Shown in pieces: positions 18,171 to 27,433 of a stretch of 64,000 nt of DNA. The stretch's first letter is position 1. Each line of letters starts with the position of its first letter. The stretch is from Microbacterium sp. SORGH_AS_0428 (GTDB lineage: Bacteria; Actinomycetota; Actinomycetes; Actinomycetales; Microbacteriaceae): positions 1,674,001-1,738,000 of the forward strand of contig NZ_JAVIZT010000001.1 in the NCBI RefSeq assembly GCF_031453615.1. Direction: 5' to 3'. The notes beneath the pieces were generated by a model. That model was not told where the DNA came from. It ran no database searches and saw nothing but the letters and a program-made list of their open reading frames with translations. A program made the translations under genes and the position numbers.

Positions 18171-18767
18171 GTGCGTCCGCTCCGCTTCGCCCTGGCCGCC
18201 GCGACGGTCGCAGCGGTGACGGTGCTCGCCTTCGGCGAGGTGACCCACTGGCGTGCGAGCCGGCGACGCCTCGGCTCGCCATCCGCGCGGGGCACGGAAG
18301 CCATCGTGGTTCTGGGCTACGGCAACCGCGGACCGCGGGCCAACCGTGAGAACCGCTACCGCGTGCGGGCGGGGATCCGCTCAATCGACCCGACGATGAC
18401 CCGCAGCATCCTGGTGTTCTGCGGCGGAACGGTGGAAGGCCCCATCCCCGAGGCGGAGATCATGGATGCGTACGCCCGCGACGAGCTCGGCTACCGCGGC
18501 CCCTCCGTGCTGGAGCCGACCAGCAGGTCGACGTGGCAGAACGTCGAGAACGCGATCCCCCTGATCGAGTCCGCCGACGTCATCAAGATCGTGTCGAACT
18601 CGATCCACGCGGAGCTTGCCCGCGGATACCTGTGGATGCAGCGACCCGACCTCGCCGCACGACTCGCCCGCGGGGCGGACTACCGCTTCGGCGAGATCGT
18701 CTTCGTGAAGCCGGTCGCCGCCGTGCTCGGCCACAAGAAGCTCCGCCGCCTCCGCCTGCTCGACTGA
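18171..18767 (+). CDS. DUF218 (YdcF/SanA-like) protein
   Basis: The 198-residue protein has one N-terminal hydrophobic segment (about 5-22) and a DUF218 domain with AIVVLGYGNRG, CGGTVEGPIPEAEIM, EPTSRSTWQNVENAIP and a nearby Ser/His-rich segment. DUF218 proteins are envelope-associated in several bacteria; their reaction is poorly defined. TATCCT sits 6 bases before the GTG start with no Shine-Dalgarno sequence, so the mRNA is probably leaderless. Confidence 0.78.
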   Translation: MRPLRFALAAATVAAVTVLAFGEVTHWRASRRRLGSPSARGTEAIVVLGYGNRGPRANRENRYRVRAGIRSIDPTMTRSILVFCGGTVEGPIPEAEIMDAYARDELGYRGPSVLEPTSRSTWQNVENAIPLIESADVIKIVSNSIHAELARGYLWMQRPDLAARLARGADYRFGEIVFVKPVAAVLGHKKLRRLRLLD

Positions 18768-18779
18768 GCCCCCTCAGCT

Positions 18780-18854
18780 CCCGCGAGAATGCATTTCCCT
18801 CACGAGATCACGGGTAAACACAGTGATCTCGTCGCGAAAATGCAGTCTCGCGGG
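18780..18854. repeat. 75-bp palindromic intergenic element, copy 2
   Basis: Same layout as the copies at 8175 and 46045: outer arms CCCGCGAGAATGCA and TGCAGTCTCGCGGG, inner arms CACGAGATCAC and GTGATCTCGT. Its loop GGGTAAACACA is the reverse complement of the loop in copy 3, so those two lie in opposite orientation. It sits between convergent genes. Confidence 0.85.
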
Positions 18855-18907
18855 AGGCGAGCAGGGAGGCGCGGATGTAGGGAGTGAGCGGCGCATCACG
18901 GCGCGGG

Positions 18908-19711
18908 TCACTCCCAGGTGGCGGTGTCGGGGTCGAGACCCTCGCCGCGGGCACGGGCATCGATCGCACGGCGCAGCCACGTGGCGAGGCCCGGTCGCAC
19001 AGCGTCGTAGTGCGCGGTGAAGGCGGGATCCGCTTCATACATGCGGCCCAGGCAGACCTGCATGCTGCGCGTGAGCGGGAAGTACTGCGAGAAGACCTCG
19101 CGGTGACGGTCGACGAGCGCGTTCGCACGCTCGCTGCCCGGCTCGGCGTCTGCATCCATCGCGGCCGCCAGCTCCGCGTCCAGCGCGCTGACGGTCTGCG
19201 CGATGCGCGTCCAGTCCGCCGCATCCCGCTTCGCCGAGCGTTCCGCGTACTGCTGCCACTGGCCGGTGTCGCCGTACCGCTCGCGCGCCTGCAGCGGCCA
19301 CCGCGGATCCCACTCGGGGCCGAACGCCTCCACCTGCTCGCGCACCGTGAGCGTGAGGCCGTTCTCGTATGCGTCGATCATCCGCTCGACATCCTCGCCG
19401 CGACGCCGCAGCTCCTCGATGCGCTCACCCAGCCGGGCCCGTTGCGTGCGGAGCACGTCGGCCGCCTCGAGCGCCGAGCCGTCGAGGATGATGCGGATGT
19501 GGTCGAGTCCGATCCCGAGCTCGCGGTAGACGACGATGCGGTGCAGCCGCTCCATGTCGGCGCCCGCGTACCGGCGATAACCGCTGTCCTCGCGGACGGA
19601 AGGCCTGGCGAGCTCGATCTCGTCCCAGTGATGCAGGGTGCGCACCGTGACACCGAGCCGGCGAGCCGCCTGCCCGACGCTGAGGTCGCTCCCGTCAGAC
19701 ATGCTCACCAT
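18908..19711 (-). CDS. MerR-family regulator, TipA-like
   Basis: The 267-residue protein has an N-terminal MerR helix-turn-helix (LSVGQAARRLGVTVRTLHHWDEIELARPSVREDSGYRRY), a coiled-coil dimerisation helix (about 85-125) and a C-terminal TipAS antibiotic-recognition domain (about 145-265) with the characteristic FTAHYDAVRPGLATWLRRAI end. TipA-like regulators bind thiopeptides or other amphipathic drugs and activate efflux. The start is either 19711 or 19702; both overlap the upstream VOC gene. Confidence 0.87.
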   Translation of the reverse strand: MVSMSDGSDLSVGQAARRLGVTVRTLHHWDEIELARPSVREDSGYRRYAGADMERLHRIVVYRELGIGLDHIRIILDGSALEAADVLRTQRARLGERIEELRRRGEDVERMIDAYENGLTLTVREQVEAFGPEWDPRWPLQARERYGDTGQWQQYAERSAKRDAADWTRIAQTVSALDAELAAAMDADAEPGSERANALVDRHREVFSQYFPLTRSMQVCLGRMYEADPAFTAHYDAVRPGLATWLRRAIDARARGEGLDPDTATWE

Positions 19712-20222
19712 TGTCGTCTTCCTCGACGCCGATACCGGCGGCGCGCAGAGCGGCCGTCGCTTCGCTCGACGGATCGAACGGCTTGGCCGCGGTGAACACG
19801 ACCCGAGCGTTCTCGGGCGTCAGCACCTCGACGTCGCGGGTGTTCCATGCGGTGTCGCGCGGGCCGGTCATCGCTTCCGCATCCACGGCGCGCACCGCAT
19901 CCGCGATGTCGTCGATCTGGCCCAGCACACAGGCGAAGCTGACGCTCATCGCCGGCGGCGCCTGCGCCGCGGATGCCGCCGGCACCAGCAGCACGTCCTG
20001 GAACGCCCACCGGCGCAGGTGCACGAGCTGCCCCGGGATCGCGAAGAGCTCGAAGAAGCCCAGCCCGCGGGTCCAGAAGTCGACGGATGCGGCGAGATCC
20101 GCCGAGGGGATCGTGACGAACATGGGCATGCCGTAGATGCCGCGGAACAGTTCCGGGGCGACGGCGTCCGGCCCGGGCGGGGGCACGGGACTGATGTCGA
20201 AGGCGTGGGAGAAGTCGCTCAT
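19695..20222 (-). CDS. VOC-family (glyoxalase/bleomycin-resistance fold) protein
   Basis: The 175-residue protein has a VOC fold with GMPMFVTIPSADLAASVDFWTRGLGFFELFAIPGQLVHLRRWAFQDVLLVP. The start at 20222 is preferred over 20243 because GGTGG lies just upstream. It overlaps the MerR gene, so both are probably one operon under TipA-like control. This suggests drug binding or sequestration; an enzymatic role is equally open. Confidence 0.72.
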   Translation of the reverse strand: MSDFSHAFDISPVPPPGPDAVAPELFRGIYGMPMFVTIPSADLAASVDFWTRGLGFFELFAIPGQLVHLRRWAFQDVLLVPAASAAQAPPAMSVSFACVLGQIDDIADAVRAVDAEAMTGPRDTAWNTRDVEVLTPENARVVFTAAKPFDPSSEATAALRAAGIGVEEDDNGEHV

Positions 20223-20255
20223 GGGACCACCATGCGCCCTCACGCCGCGTGAGGG

Positions 20256-21569
20256 TCAAGCAGCGTCGTCCACGGGCGGGCGGAACCTCCCCCACGCGAT
20301 CGTGCAGACGGCCATCAGCAGGGAGGCGCCCACGACGTACAGGGCGACGGGTGTCGTCGAGCCCGTCGCCGCCAGAAGCGAGGTCGCGATGAGCGGCGCG
20401 ATGCCGCCGCCGACGATCGCGCCGAACTGATACGCCATGCTCACGCCCGAGTAACGGAGTCGGCTCGGGAAGGTGCGCGTGAGGATCGGCGGCACGACCG
20501 CCCAGGCGAACGACGTCGACGCGTGCGCGAGGATCGTGCCGACTGCGGCGAGCCAGATCTCTCCGGTGTTGAACAGGAGGAAGAAGACGATCGCCGTCGC
20601 GGCCATGAGGATGCCGCCCAGCACTCCCATCGGCACGAGTCCCCGACGATCGGCGATCCGCGCGAGCAGGGGGATCATGACGATCTGCAGCACGCAGCAC
20701 GCGATCCCGATCCACAGCAGCGCGCTCTGGCCGTAGCCCAACTGGGCGGTGCCATAGCTCAGCGCCCACGTGAGCACGAGGTAGGAGAGGATCGAGGGCA
20801 CTCCCGCGATCACGATCGTCACGATCAGCTGCGGGGTGAACCGGGCGAAGACCTCCATGAAGGGCACGCGGGCGGGCGCGTTCTTCACGGCCGACTCGAA
20901 GAGGGGGCTCTCGCCGAGCCGGCGCCTGGTCCACAGACCGACGACGACGAGCACGACGCTGATGACGAAGCCGATCCGCCATCCCCACGCCTGGAAAGCC
21001 GGCCCCGTGAGCGCGAGCAGCACGATCAGCATGAGGTTCGCGAGCATGAGTCCCGCCGGTAGGCCGATCATCGGGGCCGCCCCGTACAGCGCCCGCCGCT
21101 GCGGCGGCGCGTACTCGATCGCCATGGTCACGGCGCCTCCCCATTCGGCGCCGACACCGAGCCCCTGAGCGAGACGCAGCACGACGAGGAGGATGGGGGC
21201 GGCGATGCCGATTGCCTCGAAGTTGGGCACGAGGCCGATCAGGACCGTGGCCCCGCCCATCACGAAGAGGGAGAGCACCAGCATCCGCTTACGTCCGATG
21301 CGATCCCCGAAGTGTCCGGCGAGGATCCCGCCCAGCGGTCGGGCGACGAAGCCGAAGGCGAAGGTCACGAAGGCGCCGAGCTGGCTCGCGGCAGGATCGT
21401 CCGACGGGAAGAACTGCGGACCGAACACCAGTGCGGCACAGGCGGCGTAGAGGAAGAAGTCGTACCACTCGATGGTGGTGCCGAGGAAGGTCGCGCCGAT
21501 CACCCGCCGCGACTCACGGGCCATTCCCGGGTCGACGGCGGCCGGGGCGGCCGAGTCGTTCTGTGTCAT
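20256..21569 (-). CDS. MFS transporter of the metabolite:H+ symporter (MHS) family
   Basis: The 437-residue protein has twelve predicted membrane segments and MHS hallmarks: IGATFLGTTIEWYDFFLYAACAALVFGPQFFP, RPLGGILAGHFGDRIGRKRMLV, and VVLRLAQGLGVGAEWGGAV. MHS members import organic acids such as shikimate, alpha-ketoglutarate, benzoate derivatives or proline with protons. AAGGAGG precedes the ATG. It follows the acyl-CoA ligase gene by 38 bases and forms an operon with it and maoC, suggesting uptake of the acid that the ligase activates. Confidence 0.87.
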   Translation of the reverse strand: MTQNDSAAPAAVDPGMARESRRVIGATFLGTTIEWYDFFLYAACAALVFGPQFFPSDDPAASQLGAFVTFAFGFVARPLGGILAGHFGDRIGRKRMLVLSLFVMGGATVLIGLVPNFEAIGIAAPILLVVLRLAQGLGVGAEWGGAVTMAIEYAPPQRRALYGAAPMIGLPAGLMLANLMLIVLLALTGPAFQAWGWRIGFVISVVLVVVGLWTRRRLGESPLFESAVKNAPARVPFMEVFARFTPQLIVTIVIAGVPSILSYLVLTWALSYGTAQLGYGQSALLWIGIACCVLQIVMIPLLARIADRRGLVPMGVLGGILMAATAIVFFLLFNTGEIWLAAVGTILAHASTSFAWAVVPPILTRTFPSRLRYSGVSMAYQFGAIVGGGIAPLIATSLLAATGSTTPVALYVVGASLLMAVCTIAWGRFRPPVDDAA

Positions 21570-21607
21570 GAGCGGTCCTCCTTGACCGTCGCGGATGGAT
21601 AGGGACG

Positions 21608-23239
21608 TCAGTGCACGATGCGCATGGTGCCGGTCGGAGCATCGACGCCGCCGACCAGCGCCTGCAGCCCGGCCTTGAGCCGCGGCAGGTCGACCTTGCC
21701 GTGGGGGCTGCGCTCGAGGGTGTCGCGGATCACGAGGTGCCGCGGCTTCTTGTACCCGGCGAGGCGGGCGTCCAGATGCGTGCGCAGGGCGTCGCCGTCG
21801 ATCACCGCCCCGTCGGCGGGAACGACGACGGCAGTCACCACTTCGCCGTAGCGCGGGTCCGGCATCCCGAACACGACGGCGTCGCCGATGGCGGGGAAGG
21901 CGAGCAGGGCCTCCTCCACCTCCGCGGGGTAGACCTTCTCGCCGCCGGTGTTCACGACGGAGCTTCCCCGGCCGAGCAGTTCGACGGTCCCGTCACCGTG
22001 TGCGAGAGCCCAGTCGCCGGGCATGACGTGGCGCACACCGTCGATGACCGGGAAGGTCGCTCGCGTCTTCTCCTCGTCGCGGAAGTAACCCTTCGGCAGC
22101 GTGCCGCGGAACGCCAGGATGCCGCGTCCACCGTCGAGGTGCTGCACCTGCTGCAGGTCCTCATCGAGCACGACCGCGCCGGGCAGCAGGCGCAGCTCGC
22201 CCGGAAGGTCGTCGGCGGATGCGGTGACGTTGACGGCGTAAGGGCCGCCCTCCGTCGAGGCGAGCAGATCGGTGATGACGATGTCGCCACTCTCGTGGAA
22301 CCGGCGTTTCACCTGGGTGCTGAAGCGCATTCCGGAGCTGATGATGGAACGGACCTCGCCGAAGCCCGAGACGCCCGCACGTTCGAGCGCGTCGACGAGC
22401 GGCAGCCCGATGGCGTCGCCGGCGATGATGAGGCGCGTAGCCCGTTCGTCGAGGGCGAAGCGCACCGCGGCGTCGGCGTCGAACCGCGCCGACGGCAGGA
22501 TGAGCACCGTGCCGCCGAGCACGAGGGTGTTCATCGATGTGAACAGCGCTGTGCCGTGCAGGAACGGCGCGAGCGGAAGCGTGCGGGTGACCGGCGGGTC
22601 GGCGGCGACGGCGACGACCTCGGCCATGGAAGCCGGCACCTCGAGCCCCGCCGTGCCGTAGATGGAGTAGAGCTGCACCGAGAGGATGTCCTCGGCGGCC
22701 CAGACCACGGCCTTGGGCTTGCCCGTCGTGCCGCCGGTGTACAGGCGGAGCTCCGCCCCATCCGGCGGTGTCGGGAGAAGCTCGTGCGGCGCGGCGACCG
22801 CATCCGTCCACGTCGTGCCGGCCGCGGGCACGGGACTCGGTCCGTCGTCGATCACGATGAGCTGCGGCGCATGCTCCCACCCCTCGAGCGCATCGTGCAC
22901 GACATCCGCGAGCGACGTGGGGTACACGAGCACCCTCGCGCCGGAGTCCTCGAGCAGCGCGCGCACCTCGACCGCGCGATACCGGTAGTTCAAGGGGACG
23001 GGCGCGATCGCGCTGGCGAAGCAGGCGAAGAGGGTCACGAGGTACTCGGGACGGTTGTAGAGGAGGATCGCGACCGAGTCGCCCGGACGGAGCCCGGCCT
23101 GCGCGAGGTGGCCCGAGAGCGCGCCGGCGTCGCGCGCGAATCGCTCGTAGGTCATCGTCCCGGTAGGCGTGACGATCGCTGGCCGGTCGCCGAATGCGCG
23201 CGCGACCTCTTGCCACACGTCGCTGTAGTGGCCTCTCAT
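21608..23239 (-). CDS. AMP-dependent acyl-CoA synthetase/ligase
   Basis: The 543-residue protein is an ANL-superfamily ligase: AMP-binding motif LRLYTGGTTGKPKAVVW, LLASTEGGPY, GDWALAHGDGTVELLGRGSSVVNTGGEKVYPAEVEEAL and the C-terminal Lys in SPHGKVDLPRL. It activates a carboxylic acid to acyl-AMP then acyl-CoA. The ATG at 23239 follows GAAGGGG; an upstream extension to 23329 is unsupported. It is flanked by maoC and an MHS transporter. A phenylpropanoid (cinnamate-type) or fatty acid substrate is plausible, but no specificity residue can be read with confidence. Confidence 0.87.
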   Translation of the reverse strand: MRGHYSDVWQEVARAFGDRPAIVTPTGTMTYERFARDAGALSGHLAQAGLRPGDSVAILLYNRPEYLVTLFACFASAIAPVPLNYRYRAVEVRALLEDSGARVLVYPTSLADVVHDALEGWEHAPQLIVIDDGPSPVPAAGTTWTDAVAAPHELLPTPPDGAELRLYTGGTTGKPKAVVWAAEDILSVQLYSIYGTAGLEVPASMAEVVAVAADPPVTRTLPLAPFLHGTALFTSMNTLVLGGTVLILPSARFDADAAVRFALDERATRLIIAGDAIGLPLVDALERAGVSGFGEVRSIISSGMRFSTQVKRRFHESGDIVITDLLASTEGGPYAVNVTASADDLPGELRLLPGAVVLDEDLQQVQHLDGGRGILAFRGTLPKGYFRDEEKTRATFPVIDGVRHVMPGDWALAHGDGTVELLGRGSSVVNTGGEKVYPAEVEEALLAFPAIGDAVVFGMPDPRYGEVVTAVVVPADGAVIDGDALRTHLDARLAGYKKPRHLVIRDTLERSPHGKVDLPRLKAGLQALVGGVDAPTGTMRIVH

Positions 23240-23276
23240 CCGAACCCCTTCGTCCGATGTCTCCCGCAGCGGCGCG

Positions 23277-23741
23277 TCAGCGGTAGTAGCGCAGCACCAG
23301 CTCCGCCACGCATGCGGGCTTCGCCGCATCCTCGACCTCGAAGGTCACGGGCACCTCGATCTGCACGCCGCCGGCGACCTCGCTCGCGGTGCGCACCTCA
23401 CCCGAGACGCGGATGCGGCTGCCGACCGGCACGGGAGCGGGAAAGCGCACGCGGTTGAGCCCGTAGTTGATGCCCATGCCCGCATCTTCGACCTCGAAGA
23501 CCTCTGCCATGAGCGGCACGACGAGGCTCAGCGTGAGCAGGCCGTGCGCGATGCGCGTGCCGAACGGGGTCGCCGCAGCGACCTCGGCGTCGAGATGGAT
23601 GGGGTTGTCGTCGCCGGTCACGCGCGCGAAGAGGTCGACCTCATCCTGCGTGATCTGCCGCCATGACGACGGCCCGAACGTCCGTCCGGCGGAACCGGCG
23701 AGATCGGCCATGGTGAGCGAGAGTCGGGTGGATTCGGCCAC
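23277..23741 (-). CDS. MaoC-like (R)-specific enoyl-CoA hydratase/dehydratase
   Basis: The 154-residue protein has a hot-dog fold with the MaoC hydratase motif FARVTGDDNPIHLDAEVAAATPFGTRIAHGLLTLSLV, which contains the catalytic Asp and His. It would hydrate a trans-2-enoyl-CoA. The GTG start at 23741 is chosen because AAGGAGG lies 5 bases before it. It is the first gene of a three-gene operon with an acyl-CoA ligase and MHS transporter, which together suggest side-chain shortening of an unsaturated acid. A 17-bp palindrome lies upstream. Confidence 0.87.
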   Translation of the reverse strand: MAESTRLSLTMADLAGSAGRTFGPSSWRQITQDEVDLFARVTGDDNPIHLDAEVAAATPFGTRIAHGLLTLSLVVPLMAEVFEVEDAGMGINYGLNRVRFPAPVPVGSRIRVSGEVRTASEVAGGVQIEVPVTFEVEDAAKPACVAELVLRYYR

Positions 23742-23770
23742 GGTGTCCTCCTTGCGCATCGTCGCGCGTA

Positions 23771-23787
23771 TTTCAGGATGCCTGAAA
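23771..23787. promoter_or_regulatory. 17-bp palindromic operator before maoC
   Basis: TTTCAGGATGCCTGAAA has perfect 7-bp arms around 3 bases and lies 30 bases before the maoC start. It has the size of a TetR or MarR site. The nearest regulator is the MarR gene at 24560; a link is only inferred. Confidence 0.55.
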
Positions 23788-23860
23788 CAGTAGAGGGTGC
23801 GTGGATATCCGTCAACACGCGAGCGCCGTGGGCGTCGGAGGCGCCGCGTAGCGTCGAGGC

Positions 23861-24493
23861 ATGAGACTTCTCCTGTTGTCCTGGCAATCCGGGGCTCTCG
23901 CCCCCTTCCTGGCCGACGCGAGCGGAGATCCGGGTCGCAGGCTCACGATCGGTTACGTAGCGGATGCGCAAGCAGGCTTGGCGGGCGCACCCTTCGTGGC
24001 GGCGGAGCGCGCGCGAGTCTCGACCCTGGGCCATGAGCTGCGGGAGATCATCGCGCGCGATACGGAGCCGGATCAGCTGCATGCGGCACTCGGCGCGCTC
24101 GATGCGCTGTACGTCGCCAGCGGGAGCACGTTCGCTCTGCTCGAGGCACTCAAGACGACGGGCAACGACGCCGTGATCGTCGACCACGTGCGGGCCGGTC
24201 TCCCGTACATCGGGACGAGTGCCGGGTCGATCATCGCGGGTCCCGATGTCGCTCCCGCGTCACTCATGGACGACCCGGCCGACGGCCCGCTGCTGCGCGA
24301 TACGCGGGGCCTCGCGCTCATCGACACGACCGTCGTTCCCCATGCCGACGGGCTGCTCCCGCCGTACCCGCCGGAACTGATCGACCGCATCCTCCACACC
24401 TATGGCGGCGACTACCGCCTGCAAGCGTTGCGCGACGACCAGGCGCTCCTCGTCGATGCGCTGGGCACGCGCATCGTCGCGTCGGGCGAGTGA
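23861..24493 (+). CDS. peptidase S51 (peptidase E/cyanophycinase-like)
   Basis: The 210-residue protein matches the class I glutamine amidotransferase-like fold of peptidase E: LYVASGSTFALLEAL, then the nucleophile elbow YIGTSAGSIIAGPDV and TRGLALIDTTVVPHAD with the catalytic His. Peptidase E hydrolyses N-terminal aspartyl dipeptides. TAGCGT lies 6 bases before the ATG, so the mRNA is probably leaderless. The substrate is inferred from family only. Confidence 0.8.
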   Translation: MRLLLLSWQSGALAPFLADASGDPGRRLTIGYVADAQAGLAGAPFVAAERARVSTLGHELREIIARDTEPDQLHAALGALDALYVASGSTFALLEALKTTGNDAVIVDHVRAGLPYIGTSAGSIIAGPDVAPASLMDDPADGPLLRDTRGLALIDTTVVPHADGLLPPYPPELIDRILHTYGGDYRLQALRDDQALLVDALGTRIVASGE

Positions 24494-24559
24494 GCGGGAC
24501 GCGGGCTGCGAGAATCCCGCCTCGGGTGCGCTAGCGTGATCGCCGCGGAGGAGGCCCGG

Positions 24560-25003
24560 ATGTCGGCACAGCGAGGCAGTCTCGTCTACACGGTCAAGCA
24601 GCTTGAGCTCGCGCTGCGTCCCCGGTTCCTCGCCGCGTGTGCGGCGGCCGGCATGACGGGCGCGCAGTACACGGCGCTCACCGTGCTGCGTCGCCGCCCC
24701 GGCATCAGCAGTTCCGAGCTCGCCCGCCGGTCCTTCGTGCGCGCGCAGACGATGGCCGGCATCATCGACCCGCTCGTCGCCGAGGGTTTCGTGCGCCGAG
24801 AGAGCGACCCGGCGCACGGCAGGCGCATCCTCCTGCATCTCACGGATGCGGGCGCCGCCGCCCTCGCCTCCCTCGATCCGCAGATCGCGGTGGTCGAGGA
24901 ACTCATGCTCGCCGACTTCGACGACACCGAGCGCGAGACGCTGGCCGAGCTCCTGCGGCGCGCCCGCCGATCGCTCGACGAACAGGGCCACCGCCCCGCG
25001 TGA
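24560..25003 (+). CDS. MarR-family transcriptional regulator
   Basis: The 147-residue protein has a MarR winged helix (GMTGAQYTALTVLRRRPGISSSELARRSFVRAQTMAGIIDPLVAEGFVRRESDPAHGRRILLHLTDAG). GGAGGAGG precedes the ATG at 24560; an upstream GTG (24536) lacks a ribosome site. Possible target sites are the palindrome at 23771-23787 or sites outside the window. Confidence 0.83.
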   Translation: MSAQRGSLVYTVKQLELALRPRFLAACAAAGMTGAQYTALTVLRRRPGISSSELARRSFVRAQTMAGIIDPLVAEGFVRRESDPAHGRRILLHLTDAGAAALASLDPQIAVVEELMLADFDDTERETLAELLRRARRSLDEQGHRPA

Positions 25004-25014
25004 GTTCGTGCTCC

Positions 25015-25179
25015 CTAGCGGCGGAAGAGGCGCCCGAAGAGCCCGCCCTCGGAGGGCTGCGTCTGATGTCCCTCGCAGCGGTCACGCTTGGGCACTCCCC
25101 GCATCACCTCGTCGATGTGCTGTCCGCATCCCGCCCACGTCGCCTTGCCGCACGTGCGGCACGCCACCTGTCGACACAT
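25015..25179 (-). CDS. small conserved actinobacterial Cys-rich protein
   Basis: The 54-residue protein starts MCRQVACRTCGKATWAGCGQHIDEVM and ends in a basic segment GLFGRLFRR. It has CxxC-like cysteine pairs (Cys2, Cys7, Cys10, Cys18) and a further Cys34 with nearby His, suggesting zinc binding. Proteins of this type are widespread but uncharacterised in actinomycetes. AGGA precedes the ATG. The gene sits back to back with the CoA-disulfide reductase gene. Confidence 0.7.
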   Translation of the reverse strand: MCRQVACRTCGKATWAGCGQHIDEVMRGVPKRDRCEGHQTQPSEGGLFGRLFRR

Positions 25180-25232
25180 CTGTCCTGCTCCGTTTCCTCT
25201 CGGCACCGCTTGTGCGGTCGCTTGCTTGCACA

Positions 25233-25248
25233 ATACCCCCGGGGGTAT
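25233..25248. promoter_or_regulatory. CstR/CsoR-type operator and leaderless promoter
   Basis: ATACCCCCGGGGGTAT is a perfect 16-bp palindrome of the type bound by CsoR-family repressors. TTGCTT (25222-25227) and TATATT (25246-25251) flank or overlap it with 18-base spacing, and transcription would begin at the ATG at 25259. The regulator is encoded at 26918. Confidence 0.8.
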
Positions 25249-25258
25249 ATTTGCACAC

Positions 25259-26890
25259 ATGACGACGATCATCATCGGCGGCGTCGCCGCGGGCATGAGT
25301 GCGGCGACGAGACTCCGTCGGCTCGACGAGGCGCGGCAGATCACCGTGTACGAACGCGGTGCGCATGTGTCGTTCGCGAACTGCGGGCTGCCGTATCACG
25401 TCGGCGGCGTGATCCCGGATCGCGCGTCGCTGTTGCTGCAGACGCCCCAGTCGCTGGCGAGCAGGTTCGCCCTCGACGTGCACGTGCGCCACGAGGTGGT
25501 CGACATCGACACGGCGGCCCAGACGGTGACGGTGCGTGACCTCGAATCGGATGCGGAGCGCGTCGAGCATTACGACGAGCTCGTCATCGCGACCGGGGCC
25601 ACGGCCGCCCCGGGGCCGTCCGCCGAGCAGGTGCCTACGCACACGCTGCGCAGCGTCGAAGACGTGGACCGGGTTCTCGAGGTGCTCGACGCCGCCGGAG
25701 CGTCGCCGCGCGTCGTGGTCGTGGGCGCCGGGTTCATCGGTCTCGAAGCGGTCGAGAACCTCCTCGCCCGCGGCGCGCAGGTGACGCTCGTGACCCGGGG
25801 CACGCAGGTGCTCTCGCCGCTCGACGTCGAGATGGCCGCGCCCATCCTGGCTCTCCTTCGGGACGCGGGTGTCGATGTGCGGCTCGGAGTGACCGTCACG
25901 GGGGCGGAGCCGGGGCGCGTTCACCTGAGCGACGGCAGCGCGGTCGAGGCGGTCCTGGTGATCGAGGCGAGCGGCGTGCGCCCCGACCGACGCCTCGCGG
26001 ATGCTGCCGGCATCCGCCTCGGGCCGACCGGCGGGATCGCGGTCGACGCGCGCCACCGCACCTCGGCACCCAAGGTGTGGGCAGTGGGCGACGGCGTTGA
26101 GAAGCGCGGCGGCCTGGACGGCGCACCCACGCTCGTGACGATGGCGGGCCTCGCCAACCGGCACGGCCGGGCCGCAGCCGACGACATCGCCGGGACCGAA
26201 CCGGACGATGCAGCACCCGCCCTCGGCACCGCGATCCTCGGGCTGCTGGGCACCACGGTCGCCCTCGTCGGCTGGAACGAACGGCGGCTTCGGGATGCGG
26301 GGCGCCCGCACCGCGTCGTCCACACGCATCCGGCGTCGCACGCGACGTACTACCCGGGTGCGCAGCCGATGGCGATGAAACTGCTCGTCGACCCGGTGAC
26401 CGACCACATCCTCGGGGCGCAGATCGTCGGCGGCGAGGGCGTCGACAAGCGCATCGACATCATCGCGGTCGCGATGGCAGCGGGCCTGAGCGCGACCGCC
26501 CTATCGCAGCTGGAACTCGCCTATGCGCCGCAGTACGGTTCCGCGAAGGATCCGATCAACATGCTCGGCTACGTCGCGGAGAACACTGCTTCCGGCGCCA
26601 CGCGCACGCTGCAGTGGCACGAACTCGACACCGCGCTCGACCACGGCGCGATGCTGGTCGACGTGCGCACACCGACCGAGCACGCCGCGGGCGCGATCCC
26701 CGGCGCGATCAACCTGCCGCTCGACGAGATCCGCGCCAGGCACCGTGAGCTCGGCGACCGTCCGATCGTCGTGCACTGCCAGGTGGGCCAGCGCGGACAT
26801 ACCGCCGCGCGACTGCTCACGCAGCTCGGCCACGACGTCCGCAACCTCGACGGTGGGTATCGCACCTGGGCCGCCGGGACCGCTGCCTGA
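25259..26890 (+). CDS. CoA-disulfide reductase-rhodanese fusion (pyridine nucleotide-disulfide oxidoreductase)
   Basis: The 543-residue flavoprotein begins with an FAD Rossmann motif (IIIGGVAAGMSAATRLRRL) and has the single redox Cys42 in SFANCGLPYHVGG that marks CoA-disulfide reductases. A second nucleotide-binding motif is VVVVGAGFIGLEAVENLLARG. A C-terminal rhodanese domain (about 445-540) has the active loop VVHCQVGQRGHTAARLL. Such fusions reduce CoA persulfide and polysulfides with NAD(P)H. With the CstR-type gene 28 bases downstream and a CstR-like operator upstream, the unit should detoxify reactive sulfur species. The role is well supported by architecture, the exact substrate less so. 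Confidence 0.9.
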   Translation: MTTIIIGGVAAGMSAATRLRRLDEARQITVYERGAHVSFANCGLPYHVGGVIPDRASLLLQTPQSLASRFALDVHVRHEVVDIDTAAQTVTVRDLESDAERVEHYDELVIATGATAAPGPSAEQVPTHTLRSVEDVDRVLEVLDAAGASPRVVVVGAGFIGLEAVENLLARGAQVTLVTRGTQVLSPLDVEMAAPILALLRDAGVDVRLGVTVTGAEPGRVHLSDGSAVEAVLVIEASGVRPDRRLADAAGIRLGPTGGIAVDARHRTSAPKVWAVGDGVEKRGGLDGAPTLVTMAGLANRHGRAAADDIAGTEPDDAAPALGTAILGLLGTTVALVGWNERRLRDAGRPHRVVHTHPASHATYYPGAQPMAMKLLVDPVTDHILGAQIVGGEGVDKRIDIIAVAMAAGLSATALSQLELAYAPQYGSAKDPINMLGYVAENTASGATRTLQWHELDTALDHGAMLVDVRTPTEHAAGAIPGAINLPLDEIRARHRELGDRPIVVHCQVGQRGHTAARLLTQLGHDVRNLDGGYRTWAAGTAA

Positions 26891-27229
<339 letters not shown>

Positions 27230-27289
27230 GGTGCCTCAGCCGCCCGGGCACTCGCACGGGCTGCCGCTGTAGCAGCGGCGAGGCCTTCC

Positions 27290-27341
27290 GTGTCTCAGTT
27301 GTTCACGCATAGCGGGCGGTTCACGAGCACATGTGAGACAC
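27290..27341. repeat. GTGTCTCA/TGAGACAC palindromic element, copy 1
   Basis: GTGTCTCA (27290-27297) and TGAGACAC (27334-27341) bound a 52-bp element containing GTTCACGC. Related copies are at 47606-47659 and 47678-47738. This one lies between cstR and a lipoprotein gene. Confidence 0.65.
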
Positions 27342-27433
27342 GCAGGCGGGGCGAACAGGCGAAAGCGGCACACCGCGCGGGCCGCTCCCCTCCCCCCGAC
27401 ATGCGACGCAGGAGCCCCCGCTATGTTTGGCCC

